Shown: positions 43,870-53,152 of the stretch, in pieces
Position numbering within the stretch: the stretch's first letter is position 1
How the letters are laid out: each line of letters starts with the position of its first letter
Assembly: GCF_003026105.1 (NCBI RefSeq)
Contig: NZ_PYNW01000005.1
Coordinates: 1-64,000, forward strand
DNA: 64,000 nt
From: Photobacterium sp. GB-56
GTDB taxonomy: Bacteria > Pseudomonadota > Gammaproteobacteria > Enterobacterales > Vibrionaceae
Direction of reading: 5' to 3'
The notes under the pieces: generated by a model
Database searches by the model: none
The model's input: the letters and a program-made list of their open reading frames with translations, nothing else
What the model was told of the DNA's origin: nothing
Translations under genes and position numbers: made by a program

Positions 43870-44394
43870 ATGAGCAATGCTATTCGTCTGCGTGCACTAG
43901 AGAAAACTGATCTTCGCTTTATTCATCAATTAAATAACAACCGCACGATTATGGCGTACTGGTTTGAAGAGCCTTATGAATCGTTTGCAGAGCTTGAAGA
44001 GCTATATCGTAAACACATTCATGATAGTACTGAGCGTCGCTTTATTGTTGAAAATGAAGATGAAGAGTCAATTGGTCTTGTTGAACTGGTTGAAATTAAC
44101 AATATCCACCGTACAGCGGAATTTCAGATTATTATTGCGCCTGAATTTCAGGGTAATGGTTATGCGCGTACTTTAATTAATCGTGCGCTAAACTATGCGT
44201 TTACGATTCTTAATCTACATAAAGTATATTTGCATGTATCGGTTGCGAATGAAAAAGCGATCCACTTGTATGAAGAATGTGGTTTTGTAGAGGAAGGCCA
44301 TCTAGTGAAAGAAATTTTCATTAATGGTAAGTACTGTGATATTAAGCGAATGTATATCTTACAGGATGAATATTTCTTAAGCCGTAATCAGTAA
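43870..44394 (+). CDS. speG: Spermidine N1-acetyltransferase
   Basis: A 174-residue GNAT enzyme matching SpeG along its length: [66 protein letters not shown], and the acetyl-CoA loop [30 protein letters not shown] and [12 protein letters not shown] close it. SpeG acetylates spermidine and spermine, is dodecameric and has an allosteric polyamine site between protomers. AAGGG precedes the ATG, and a terminator follows. Confidence 0.94.
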   Translation: MSNAIRLRALEKTDLRFIHQLNNNRTIMAYWFEEPYESFAELEELYRKHIHDSTERRFIVENEDEESIGLVELVEINNIHRTAEFQIIIAPEFQGNGYARTLINRALNYAFTILNLHKVYLHVSVANEKAIHLYEECGFVEEGHLVKEIFINGKYCDIKRMYILQDEYFLSRNQ

Positions 44395-44400
44395 TTAGAA

Positions 44401-44440
44401 AAACCAGACAAGGTAATGAAGACAATAACTTGTCTGGTTT
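44401..44440. terminator. Bidirectional terminator
   Basis: AAACCAGACAAG (44401-44412) pairs with CTTGTCTGGTTT (44429-44440). It lies between the convergent speG and phospholipase genes, and the T-run is better on the minus strand. Confidence 0.85.
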
Positions 44441-44452
44441 CTATTTCAAATA

Positions 44453-46783
44453 TTAACTCCGTAAGCTATTTAGCTCACTATCGCAAGAAAAGTTACCCAT
44501 CTCAGGATCTGTAACAGCTTGAAAGTTGTGTTTGTGATTCATCTCAATACGTCCTGCTGCTTGTAATGAGAAATATTTACAATTATCTGCTGTTATTGAT
44601 AAATCATACCAACAGTGTTTACAGGTTTTATAAGCGATATGTTCTACTTTCCCCGCCTTTATCTTAACTTCCACAGGATCTTTGCCGTAAATATTATCTG
44701 TTATTGTAATGATTTGAGTTTGTTTAGAGCGATTTTCAATTTTAAACGATAGGTGAGGGGTAGCATGACCTGCTCTTGACTCTCTGTGAACGATTGAAAC
44801 AATTGGCATCTCTCTATGCTCAGATGTAAAACCTTTTACTCGACGAATGAAGCCATTGGGACCAAAGGTCATTAAATCAAAGTCTCTATGATCACCAATT
44901 GTCCATTTATCTGAAACTGCAGGTTCAAGCTTATTGGCTCCTTTTGACGCTACACTGTATTGACGTGGCATGGTCATATCATATGGGCTATTTTCTGGAG
45001 CGAGAAATTTGTCTTGCTGGGGCTCATTATGGGCAAGGTAGTTATAGGTTTGATATACGATGCCTTGTTTGCCTTGGTTAGCGAACTCAAACATTACGGC
45101 ATCAGATTTAAATTTAATATCTACTTTAGGCGCATATGGAAGCTGGCAAGATGGGCGAGAACCATTTTGTGTAACCACGGGTAAACCAATTAAACTCATT
45201 TGTGGTTTGGTTCTTTTTCCTGACTCATCGTATCCATATTCATGTTCATGACCAGGTTTAGGCAGATGTTTCTGATGCTCTTTTTCTGCTGCCGCTTTTA
45301 ACTGAAGGGCTTCAAATTCTGATTTACCCTGTGGAAAATCAATTGTGTGACTCCGCTTTTCAAAATCAAAACAAGAGGTGAGGTCGCCACAAATTTCACG
45401 ACGCCAGGTCGAGATATTTGGCTCTTCAACGCCTGTTACTTTTTCTAAGAAGCGCAACACAGAAGTATGATCAAACACCTGTGAGTTAATATTCCCGCCA
45501 ATACTCCATGGCGATATTACGTAACAAGGCACTCGTGGTCCTAATCCATGTGAAGCGTTATTTACAAAATTATCGACATTTTCCTCCGTTTTTGAATAAT
45601 CGGTATCATAATAATATTCATTATGGGTATTGATATTTGACTTACCGTACACCTTGTTATCAGGTGTTTTGTGAGGAACCGACGGTGGTGGCATATGGTC
45701 AAATAAGCCATCATTCTCATCGAAATTAACAATGAATACGGTTTTAGCCCAAACGCTAGGATCTGAAGTGAGTATATCCAAGACTTCAGATGTATAGGCT
45801 GCGCCTAATGTTGGCGTCGAGCAACCCGGATGCTCGGAGAATTCATCCTCAGTTACAATCCAAGTAACTTTAGGTAAGCCTTCATCACTGTTATAAAGTG
45901 CTTTGAATGTTTCGATAGAAGCTTGAGTTTCTGTTCCTATACCATTTAAGTAGAAAGGCGCTGATGGATTATTATAATGCGCATCTCTAAAGGTTTTAAA
46001 ACCAGCAAGGGGGTTGTCTGTGTAGTTATTGTTAATATTCTGCACTAAACGCCACGATATACCCGCTTGTTGAAGCCTCTCAGGATAGGTTGTCCATTTA
46101 TAACCGTTTTCGATTTCATCTGGGCTATCAAAGTTTTCATGATTATTATTAATAACAGGCCCATTTTTCTTTGCGTGAGGATCATTTGTACCAGACCAGT
46201 GGACGACACGGTTAGGATTAGTACCTGTTTGTGTTGAGCAATAATAAGCTTCACATAAGGTAAACGCATTCGCGAGAGCAAACTGAAAAGGGACTTCTTT
46301 TTCTGTAAAATAACCCATTGTTCTATCGGTTTTATTCGGTAGCCATTGGTCCATTTTACCGTGTGCATTTGCATATTGTGCATTATTAAAAAGATGGGGA
46401 GTACCTGCAAAAAATTCGTAGCCAATATTTTTGCTGGTATTAAAATACCAAGGTAATAATGTCTTTTTAAATGTACTTTCTTCGTCTGGATTAGAGTTAT
46501 GCTGATTCCAAACAAAATCCCCATTAGGTTGCCTTAACGGGAAGCGGTCTGCAAAGCCTCGAACACCTGTCATTGTGCCAAAGTAATGATCAAAGGAGCG
46601 GTTTTCTTGCATTAAAATAACGACATGCTCAACATCTTTGATACTACCGTGCTTGCGGTTCGCAGGGATTGAAAGTGCCTTTTCAATACTTGCAAACACA
46701 TTTGGGGTTGTACTTATTGCTGCAGCCCCTGCGCCAACAACGGCAGACTTTTTTATAAATGAGCGACGACTATCGTTTACCAT
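44453..46783 (-). CDS. Tat-exported phosphocholine-specific phospholipase C
   Basis: A 776-residue enzyme with a Tat signal (SRRSFIKK, twin arginine at 6-7, then VVGAGAAAIST). The phosphoesterase domain (about 50-420) has HVVILMQENRSFDHYFGT, CEAYYCSTQTGTNPNR and EHPGCSTP. Two C-terminal beta domains of the DUF756 type follow, with ASKGANKLEPAVS and IVSIVHRESRAGHATPHL. This is the layout of the PlcH/PlcN-like phospholipases, which cleave phosphatidylcholine or sphingomyelin outside the cell. AAGGA precedes the ATG. The length is slightly above the family average. Confidence 0.9.
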   Translation of the reverse strand: MVNDSRRSFIKKSAVVGAGAAAISTTPNVFASIEKALSIPANRKHGSIKDVEHVVILMQENRSFDHYFGTMTGVRGFADRFPLRQPNGDFVWNQHNSNPDEESTFKKTLLPWYFNTSKNIGYEFFAGTPHLFNNAQYANAHGKMDQWLPNKTDRTMGYFTEKEVPFQFALANAFTLCEAYYCSTQTGTNPNRVVHWSGTNDPHAKKNGPVINNNHENFDSPDEIENGYKWTTYPERLQQAGISWRLVQNINNNYTDNPLAGFKTFRDAHYNNPSAPFYLNGIGTETQASIETFKALYNSDEGLPKVTWIVTEDEFSEHPGCSTPTLGAAYTSEVLDILTSDPSVWAKTVFIVNFDENDGLFDHMPPPSVPHKTPDNKVYGKSNINTHNEYYYDTDYSKTEENVDNFVNNASHGLGPRVPCYVISPWSIGGNINSQVFDHTSVLRFLEKVTGVEEPNISTWRREICGDLTSCFDFEKRSHTIDFPQGKSEFEALQLKAAAEKEHQKHLPKPGHEHEYGYDESGKRTKPQMSLIGLPVVTQNGSRPSCQLPYAPKVDIKFKSDAVMFEFANQGKQGIVYQTYNYLAHNEPQQDKFLAPENSPYDMTMPRQYSVASKGANKLEPAVSDKWTIGDHRDFDLMTFGPNGFIRRVKGFTSEHREMPIVSIVHRESRAGHATPHLSFKIENRSKQTQIITITDNIYGKDPVEVKIKAGKVEHIAYKTCKHCWYDLSITADNCKYFSLQAAGRIEMNHKHNFQAVTDPEMGNFSCDSELNSLRS

Positions 46784-46954
46784 AATAATTCCTTATTAAA
46801 ACTCAGGTTATTGATTAACCTTAAGCTAATTTGAATAAGGAATATTTCATAACTATTAAGCTATTATTGTTAGTATGGTTATTAACACAGCGCTGACATT
46901 CGCTTCGTAAAATTCACCACTAATTCACTAATTTGTCATGGTGAAGTCATTGTA

Positions 46955-47599
46955 TTAATTGGTAACTGTGCTTCTACTATTATCCCATAATGGATACTTT
47001 TTCATTGCTTGTGAAAAGATAGGCTCTTGATAAAGACTGCTTAACCATTGCTTTATATTTGGATAATCGGCTTGTCTAAACCATTGACGTTCAACATGCG
47101 AAAATTGTCGTATAAAAGGCAATATGGCGTAATCAGCTAAGCTCAATGTATCTGTCATTAAATACTTGTGATTAGACAGACGGCTTTCGAGATCAGATAG
47201 AAATGATTCACAAAGTTTACGATAGATTGTTACTTCTGGATTATAATGGCGAGCATCGGATTTATAGTGATCTAAAGCTAATATGTACTTATGATCATTT
47301 CTTGCTATAAGGCTAAGCATCTCAGCAAAGAAGTGGGGGGCATGAGTTAACAGTAAATTATGAGGATCATTTTTGTTCAAAGACCAGATCATGATTTCTA
47401 AACTTTCATCAATATAGTCACCATTTTCTAATACTAGTAAAGGTACCGTTCCTTTCTGTGTTATGTCTAACATTTCGGCAGGCTTTCGCCTTAAATCAAT
47501 ATCACGTTGTTCGAAATCAAGTTCAGCAAGTGTCAGGCTCAATCTTGCTCTAATGGCGTAAGGGCATTGTCTTAGTGTATATAAAATAGGTAGTGACAT
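46955..47599 (-). CDS. Glutathione S-transferase family protein
   Basis: A 214-residue GST-fold protein. PILYTLRQCPYAIRARLSLTLAEL gives a thioredoxin-fold N-terminus with a CPYA motif (Cys-Pro-Tyr-Ala), like omega or glutaredoxin-type GSTs that carry a catalytic cysteine. GTVPLLVLENGDYIDESLEIM holds the cis-proline and the ES glutathione-binding pair. The C-terminal helical domain has LMTDTLSLADYAILPFIRQF. It is monocistronic, with AGAAGG before the ATG. Confidence 0.86.
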   Translation of the reverse strand: MSLPILYTLRQCPYAIRARLSLTLAELDFEQRDIDLRRKPAEMLDITQKGTVPLLVLENGDYIDESLEIMIWSLNKNDPHNLLLTHAPHFFAEMLSLIARNDHKYILALDHYKSDARHYNPEVTIYRKLCESFLSDLESRLSNHKYLMTDTLSLADYAILPFIRQFSHVERQWFRQADYPNIKQWLSSLYQEPIFSQAMKKYPLWDNSRSTVTN

Positions 47600-47802
47600 A
47601 TCTAAAACCTTCTACTCGTCCCTTCTGTTATTGAGGGTAGCCTAAAATAGAGCATGGTGCGTATATCTATGTAACGTATTGTATTGATTCATTACCATAA
47701 GCTAACGAATTAGAGTATAAAGATCTGTGTTTACGATATGCTTACAATACATATAACATTTTAGCCTTGTTTTAATTTGATTCTGTGATGAGAGTAATAC
47801 GG

Positions 47803-49221
47803 ATGAATGAGCAGTTAGATCAATATATAACACAACAAAAACAGGCATTTTTACAATGTCCAATGCCTGATTTACAAGAAAGATTAACCGATTTAGATAA
47901 GATCTCATTATTAATTACGCAGAATCAACATGCTATTTGTCATGCGATTGCACAGGACTTTGGTCAGCGTTCGGCTTCAGAAACAGCATTGCTTGAAATA
48001 TTTACCAGCATTGAATGTATTAAATATACACAAAAAAATCTGTCTCGTTGGATGAGAGTACAAAAACGTCATACCTCGATATGGTTTCAACCTGCTAAAA
48101 ATAGAGTGATACCTCAACCTGTTGGCGTTGTTGGTATTATAGTGCCATGGAACTATCCCTTATTTTTAGCTATTGCGCCTTTGGTTGCCGCGATTGCTGC
48201 GGGTAATTCAGTGATGGTGAAGATGTCTGAAAACTCCCCAGAGCTCTGTCGATTGCTACAACAGTTATTTACAGATACATTTTCGTTAGAAAAGGTTCGC
48301 TTTATTGCAGAAGAAGGCAACACAGGTAAAGCATTTTCAGCATTACCGTTTGATCATTTAGTCTTTACGGGCTCAAGTGCAACGGGCAAAGCTGTAATGG
48401 CAAATGCGGCGAAAAACCTTGTACCAGTGACCTTGGAGCTTGGAGGGAAATCGCCAGCCATTATTGCTGATGATTATGATCTCAATAAGGCATTAGAGCG
48501 AATTTTAGGCGGAAAAACGTATAATAGTGGTCAAACATGTGTAGCGCCAGATTACCTGTATGTTCCTGAGGCTTTGTTACCAGAAGTTGTAACAAAAGCA
48601 AAAAAGATTATAGCTAAGCGCTTTGTCGATATTAACCACCAAGATTACACATCAATTATTGATAGTCAGTCCTTTGAACGATTAGTAACGACTTTAGAAG
48701 ATGCAAAAGCGAAAGGGGCTGATATTTATAACTTGATCCCCAATTCATCTCCTGATATGAACTCGCGTAAATTCCCACTCCACCTTGTTATTGGAGTGGA
48801 TGAGAGTATGCAAGTCATGCAGCGTGAGATTTTTGGTCCTATTTTACCCATCCTTGGCTATCAGTCGATAGAGCAGGTTATATCATCAATAAATAAAGGT
48901 GATAGGCCACTGGCTCTATATCTCTTTTCTAACAATAAAGATATACAACAAAAGGTTATTCAGCAGACGCGTTCAGGTGGCGTCACAATTAATGATGTAA
49001 TGTTACATGTGGCGCAAGATGATTTACCCTTTGGTGGTTCCGGCCATAGTGGGATAGGTCATTATCATGGAAAAGAAGGCTTTGAACGTTTATCGAAGAT
49101 GCGCCCTGTAATGTATCAAGCGTCTTTTTCAGCATTGAAGCTATTATATTCACCGTATTCATCATTAGGTAAACGCATGATTAACTTTATTGTTAATCGA
49201 AAGTTTGGAAAGTATGACTGA
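47803..49221 (+). CDS. Coniferyl-aldehyde-type aldehyde dehydrogenase
   Basis: A 472-residue NAD(P)+-dependent aldehyde dehydrogenase. VGVVGIIVPWNYPLFLAIAPLVAAIAAG is the cofactor region, and FTGSSATGKAVM is the NAD loop. Catalytic Glu212 is in LELGGKSPAI and nucleophile Cys246 in NSGQTCVAPDY. EIFGPILPILGY and the short C-terminus place it with the coniferyl-aldehyde/ALDH3-like group, which often act on long or aromatic aldehydes. It overlaps the RDD gene by 8 bases. Start 47803 is preferred to 47785, with GAGAG upstream. Confidence 0.88.
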   Translation: MNEQLDQYITQQKQAFLQCPMPDLQERLTDLDKISLLITQNQHAICHAIAQDFGQRSASETALLEIFTSIECIKYTQKNLSRWMRVQKRHTSIWFQPAKNRVIPQPVGVVGIIVPWNYPLFLAIAPLVAAIAAGNSVMVKMSENSPELCRLLQQLFTDTFSLEKVRFIAEEGNTGKAFSALPFDHLVFTGSSATGKAVMANAAKNLVPVTLELGGKSPAIIADDYDLNKALERILGGKTYNSGQTCVAPDYLYVPEALLPEVVTKAKKIIAKRFVDINHQDYTSIIDSQSFERLVTTLEDAKAKGADIYNLIPNSSPDMNSRKFPLHLVIGVDESMQVMQREIFGPILPILGYQSIEQVISSINKGDRPLALYLFSNNKDIQQKVIQQTRSGGVTINDVMLHVAQDDLPFGGSGHSGIGHYHGKEGFERLSKMRPVMYQASFSALKLLYSPYSSLGKRMINFIVNRKFGKYD

Positions 49222-49642
49222 TTGCATTACTAATAACGTAATTTATGTGGGCTTTTGGCAACGTGTAGTCGCGACGATTGTTGATACATTGGTTGTTTCA
49301 TTAGTCACGGCACCATTATTGTACAGTTTATACGGTGATTTCTTCTCGACTGGGTCGAGCGCTACTTTTGATCCTGCGAGCTTACTCGTTAATTATGGTC
49401 TGCCATTTATTGGCGTGATGCTTTTTTGGTTATACAAATCAGCGACACCAGGGAAAATGGCAATAAAATCGATCATTGTTGATGCGACAACAGGGGATAA
49501 ACCGACGGTTAAGCAATTTATTATTCGTTATTTATCAGCAATCCCTTTAGGAATAGGCTTACTTGCCGTTGGCTGGGATAAACGAAAACAAGGGTGGCAT
49601 GATAAATTAGCCAATACGGTTGTTATCAAGAAATCTAAATAA
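49214..49642 (+). CDS. RDD-family membrane protein
   Basis: A 142-residue membrane protein with three or four helices and the RDD features: FWQRVVATIVDTLVVSLVTAPLLYSLYG (first helix with R and D), MLFWLYKSATPGKMAIKSIIVD and LSAIPLGIGLLAVGWDKRKQGWHDKLANTVVIKK. RDD proteins are of diverse role, and some are Na+/H+ antiporters. It overlaps the aldehyde dehydrogenase by eight bases and is probably co-transcribed. Confidence 0.9.
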   Translation: MTDCITNNVIYVGFWQRVVATIVDTLVVSLVTAPLLYSLYGDFFSTGSSATFDPASLLVNYGLPFIGVMLFWLYKSATPGKMAIKSIIVDATTGDKPTVKQFIIRYLSAIPLGIGLLAVGWDKRKQGWHDKLANTVVIKKSK

Positions 49643-49677
49643 AAGATCTTTGTTGGATATAAATAACGAGATAATAA

Positions 49678-49715
49678 AAAGCCCTTAACGATGAGAATGC
49701 TAAGGGCTTTCTTTT
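49678..49715. terminator. Bidirectional terminator
   Basis: AAAGCCCTTA (49678-49687) pairs with TAAGGGCTTT (49701-49710). It lies between the convergent RDD and PhnA genes. Confidence 0.85.
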
Positions 49716-49739
49716 ATCTATGTTCAGCGAAACTAAAAA

Positions 49740-50312
49740 TTATTTCTTAGTGTATGCCGCAATGATAACCATTTGAACGCCGTCTGCACGACCTTGGATA
49801 TGAAGAGGGTTATCAGTTAGGCTGATGTTACGTACCGGAGTACCACGCTTAATTACCATGCTAGAACCTTTAACTGGAAGGTCTTTGATGATTGTTACGT
49901 TGTCACCAGCTTGTAGCTTGGCGCCGTTTGCATCAAGTGTTGGAACAGAAGCTTGTTCTTCTTCAACAAGGCCTTTATCTGCCCATTCTTTAACATCATC
50001 TTCTAGGTACATCATGTCAACTAGGTCCATTGCCCAGTCAGTTTTTGAAGATAGACGCTTAAGTTGACGGTAAGCCATTACTTGTACAGCTGGAACCTGA
50101 CTCCACATAGAGTCGTTTAGGCAACGCCAGTGGTTTTCATCTGTTGTCTCTGGAGCTTCAAGCTGACCACGGCAAGTATCACAAAGGTATACACTACAGC
50201 CTGCGCTCTTATCTTCAGACGCTGGAACTGCGTATACAGCTAGGTTATTTTCAGAAGAACATAGTTCACATTTTGATTCGCTACGATCTTTTAAAGCTTG
50301 TTCGATAGTCAT
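49740..50312 (-). CDS. PhnA/YjdM-domain protein
   Basis: A 190-residue protein. The N-terminal zinc-ribbon-like part has CELCSSENNLAVYAVP and CSVYLCDTCRGQLE (two Cys-x-x-Cys pairs). The C-terminal SH3-like domain (about 125-190) has LQAGDNVTIIKDLPVKGSSMVIKRGT and IQGRADGVQMVI, the PhnA signature. Despite its name the domain has no proven role in phosphonate use in most bacteria. Codon use is of the highly expressed type (GTT, AAC, GGT). The longer start at 50351 adds residues that look non-coding. Confidence 0.86.
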   Translation of the reverse strand: MTIEQALKDRSESKCELCSSENNLAVYAVPASEDKSAGCSVYLCDTCRGQLEAPETTDENHWRCLNDSMWSQVPAVQVMAYRQLKRLSSKTDWAMDLVDMMYLEDDVKEWADKGLVEEEQASVPTLDANGAKLQAGDNVTIIKDLPVKGSSMVIKRGTPVRNISLTDNPLHIQGRADGVQMVIIAAYTKK

Positions 50313-50689
50313 GGGAATTGTCCATAGAGTGATTGTGGGCACATTATGCACATCAAATAATCATAAGGGAAGAAAACAAGCGTGAGATCACGAAATATAT
50401 AGTACATCAGACTGTTTAGTGTCCAAAGGAAGAAAAATATCATAGGAAATTATCCAAGAGACAACTAAAAAGTAATCAGATTTTAACCTTTTTAACCAAA
50501 GCCAAAGTTATGTTTACGATGTCGTATTTATTTAATGGGCATGATTGCTAAAATTGCTGCTTTAAGTAATAGATATTATTATTTCAGGTTATGAATGGTG
50601 TCACTTTTTTACTTCTTACTTCTGCTCGTTTGGTCATAATTTGTTACTTTATAAGCCTAATTAAAAGGAAAATAATTAAGAAGGCTTGT

Positions 50690-51697
50690 ATGAATAAAAT
50701 GACAACGTTTGGGCTAGCTATTGCGGGAATACTGTCTTTTCCTCTTTCTGCAACGGCGTCAGAAAGTGATATTAGTGCGTATATTATTGGTGGTAATGAG
50801 GTTCAAACAAACCCTGAAGAATTATCAACTGTGTATATTGAATCTGGACAAGTAGGCTGTACTGGATCTTTAATTGCAGAACGGTGGGTATTAACTGCTG
50901 CACACTGTATAAGAACGGGCCCGCAAAATGCCTCATTGCAAACGATACCTACAGAAAATATTAAAATTTATGCAGGTGTAACAGGGCGTTCTGATTTTGA
51001 GCCGGACAATACTTATCAGGCTGTTGAAGTTATTGTGCATCCAGATTATTTACCTGAACCTTTAAAAAATGAGGATGGTAGCCTTGATAGTAAAAATAAC
51101 ACTAAATTTGCTTACGATATTGCTTTAATAGCTGTATCTAGAAACATAGACACGGCGAAGATTGTTTCTTTACCTACAGAGCAAGAAGCCTTTGAAATTG
51201 AAACTGCGTTAAGTGAAGAAGATGGTAAGTTACTGGCTCAAGGGTGGGGGCGTACAGCAACGAATAATGAAGGTGGATCTGATGTTTTGATGGAAGTAAA
51301 TCTCAGTTATTTACCAATGAGCCAATGTTATTTGCAATCACCGGGAGAAAATTGGTTCTCTAGCCCTGCAGATACATTAAAGATGTGCACATTTGAGAAG
51401 GATGATCTTATGGGGGTATGTTTTGGAGATAGTGGGGGGCCTCTTTATTATCAAAGTACTGCAGGAGAAACTGTTCAATTAGGAATTACCAGTTTTGGTC
51501 TACCGCCATGTGGAACTGATTCACCTGATGTCTATACCCGTGTAGGTGCTTACGATGACTGGATTAATAACGTAATTGCAGAGAAAACACCAATACTTAA
51601 AGATAATAGCGATAACGGTGGTGGTGGCGGTTCTGTTGGTGCAGGTTTAATGATGTCATTACTGGCAATGGGCTGGTTACGAAGAAAGCGTAGCTAA
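50690..51697 (+). CDS. Secreted trypsin-like protease with GlyGly-CTERM tail (first of two)
   Basis: A 335-residue S1-family protease. The signal peptide ends SATA-SESD and YIIGGNEV is the N-terminal activation region. The catalytic triad is His72 (LTAAHC), Asp143 (YDIALI) and Ser248 (CFGDSGGP). The C-terminus holds a Gly-rich linker and a helix with RRKRS, GlyGly-CTERM type: NGGGGGSVGAGLMM, then SLLAMGWLRRKRS. Such tails are cut by rhombosortase and the protein is exported by type II secretion. AAGAAGG precedes the ATG at 50690; earlier in-frame starts lack a signal peptide directly after them. Confidence 0.93.
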   Translation: MNKMTTFGLAIAGILSFPLSATASESDISAYIIGGNEVQTNPEELSTVYIESGQVGCTGSLIAERWVLTAAHCIRTGPQNASLQTIPTENIKIYAGVTGRSDFEPDNTYQAVEVIVHPDYLPEPLKNEDGSLDSKNNTKFAYDIALIAVSRNIDTAKIVSLPTEQEAFEIETALSEEDGKLLAQGWGRTATNNEGGSDVLMEVNLSYLPMSQCYLQSPGENWFSSPADTLKMCTFEKDDLMGVCFGDSGGPLYYQSTAGETVQLGITSFGLPPCGTDSPDVYTRVGAYDDWINNVIAEKTPILKDNSDNGGGGGSVGAGLMMSLLAMGWLRRKRS

Positions 51698-51706
51698 TAA
51701 CTATTG

Positions 51707-51793
51707 AAACGAGTTGCTGTGGACTTGATTTAATATTTTCTATGTTTGTTAGAACAAGTTACATAGAAAAAAGAAGCCTGTCGCAACTCGTTT
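51707..51793. repeat. Nested inverted repeat between the protease genes
   Basis: Outer arms AAACGAGTTGC (51707-51717) and GCAACTCGTTT (51783-51793) are perfect complements over 11 bases. Inside, TTTTCTATGT (51736-51745) and ACATAGAAAA (51761-51770) form a second perfect 10-bp stem. It begins nine bases after the first protease stop and can fold into a long double hairpin. It may act as a terminator, RNA stabiliser or part of a small repeat family. Confidence 0.65.
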
Positions 51794-51859
51794 ATCTTTC
51801 TAAGCAAGCAATGAAGAGTATTCGGTATCATTAAATTAGCTGTATTTTAAAAGGATTTA

Positions 51860-53101
51860 ATGATGGTGAACAAATTAGCTCATTCTTTGAGTGTCTGCAT
51901 TGCTTTAGGGGTAAGTAGTTCTGTCTACGCTCAAACAGAACAGCAAAAACTCGTTCCTTATATTATTGGTGGTGATGAAGTCGCGGTTGCAACTGAAGAT
52001 AATTTCATGGCGTCGCTGCGTATGAATAAAGCAAATGAATCACATTTTTGTGGTGCCACCGTTTTAAATGATCGCTGGTTAGTCACTGCAGCTCACTGCG
52101 TTGTTGGTGGCGGAGGAGCTGGAGCATCAGGCTTGGCAGTGGTAGCACCATCCGATATAACCGTTACCACAGGCCTTGTTGATAATGCATCAGCAAATAT
52201 TAAAGATATTTATTCAGCGACTCATGTTGTTGTTCATCCTGATTATAACCCTCTTATTTTACTTCAAGTTTCAACAGATAACGGCGTTGATCTTGAAACC
52301 GAGATTATTAATACTGCATTAGATAATGATGTCGCGCTTATACGTGTAAACCGTGATTTTGATGGTGTTGGTAAAGTTACGCTAGCGTCAACCAGCTTAG
52401 CCGTGGAGCTTGATGATAAATTAAAGGCAGAGTGGAACGAGAAAAATCTTCCTGAAAATGTCAAAGTCCAAGGCTGGGGGGTAACAGAAGCAATATCAAC
52501 GTCAGAAGATGAAGAGACGGCGGAAGAAAATAGCTTAGCTTATGAAGGTGATACTTCAGATACCTTGCTAGAAACAATGTTAGCAAGTTTCCCAATTGAT
52601 AAATGTTATGAACGTTTTGAGTCTCAAGATCCTGCCGGTATTTTTATTGATAGCCCATCAAATACAACTAAACTTTGTACATTGCCAGCGCGTAAACTTG
52701 AAGGCCCTGATTTGCTCGGTCCTGATGCTTGTTTTGGCGATAGTGGCGGACCACTATTAACCCAAGATAATAATAGCAACTGGGTACAAATTGGTATTGT
52801 GAGCGGCGGTTCAGCAGGTGAGCCTCAATGTGGATCACTTACACGACCAACGTTTTATACCCGTGTGGGAACTTATTATGACTGGATCAATGAGTCTGTT
52901 GCTGTTGTACCAGAACAAGTAATCACATTGCCTGAATTTTTAGCCAAAGAAAAGGCAGACGCAGAAATGAACTGTAATGACAGTATCTCTGCTAATAACT
53001 GTAATATCACTGAAGATGATGGTGGAAGTGGCGGCCATATCGGTGCTTTATCGCTTACGTTACTTGGAATGATGACTTACTTAAGGCGTAAAAAGAGCTA
53101 A
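51860..53101 (+). CDS. Secreted trypsin-like protease with GlyGly-CTERM tail (second of two)
   Basis: A 413-residue S1-family protease and tandem paralogue of the upstream gene. The signal peptide ends VYA-QTEQ, and YIIGGDEV is near the mature N-terminus. The triad is His79 (VTAAHC), Asp157 (DNDVALI) and Ser295 (CFGDSGGP). It carries insertions, including an acidic segment with SEDEETAEENS (about 214-224). The C-terminus has a Cys-rich stretch (NCNDSISANNCN) and a GlyGly-CTERM tail ending YLRRKKS. AAGGA precedes the ATG. Target proteins are unknown. Confidence 0.93.
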   Translation: MMVNKLAHSLSVCIALGVSSSVYAQTEQQKLVPYIIGGDEVAVATEDNFMASLRMNKANESHFCGATVLNDRWLVTAAHCVVGGGGAGASGLAVVAPSDITVTTGLVDNASANIKDIYSATHVVVHPDYNPLILLQVSTDNGVDLETEIINTALDNDVALIRVNRDFDGVGKVTLASTSLAVELDDKLKAEWNEKNLPENVKVQGWGVTEAISTSEDEETAEENSLAYEGDTSDTLLETMLASFPIDKCYERFESQDPAGIFIDSPSNTTKLCTLPARKLEGPDLLGPDACFGDSGGPLLTQDNNSNWVQIGIVSGGSAGEPQCGSLTRPTFYTRVGTYYDWINESVAVVPEQVITLPEFLAKEKADAEMNCNDSISANNCNITEDDGGSGGHIGALSLTLLGMMTYLRRKKS

Positions 53102-53123
53102 ATGACTCACTATTAATTTACAC

Positions 53124-53152
53124 AAACCATCAGTACAAGCTGGTGGTTTTTT
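53124..53152 (+). terminator. Terminator after the second protease
   Basis: AAACCATCAG (53124-53133) pairs with CTGGTGGTTT (53140-53149), one G-T pair, followed by T residues. Confidence 0.8.

Noticed and set aside
46045..46524. 159-codon ORF within the phospholipase gene in another frame
   Set aside because: Overlaps the well-supported phospholipase coding frame and has no independent evidence.
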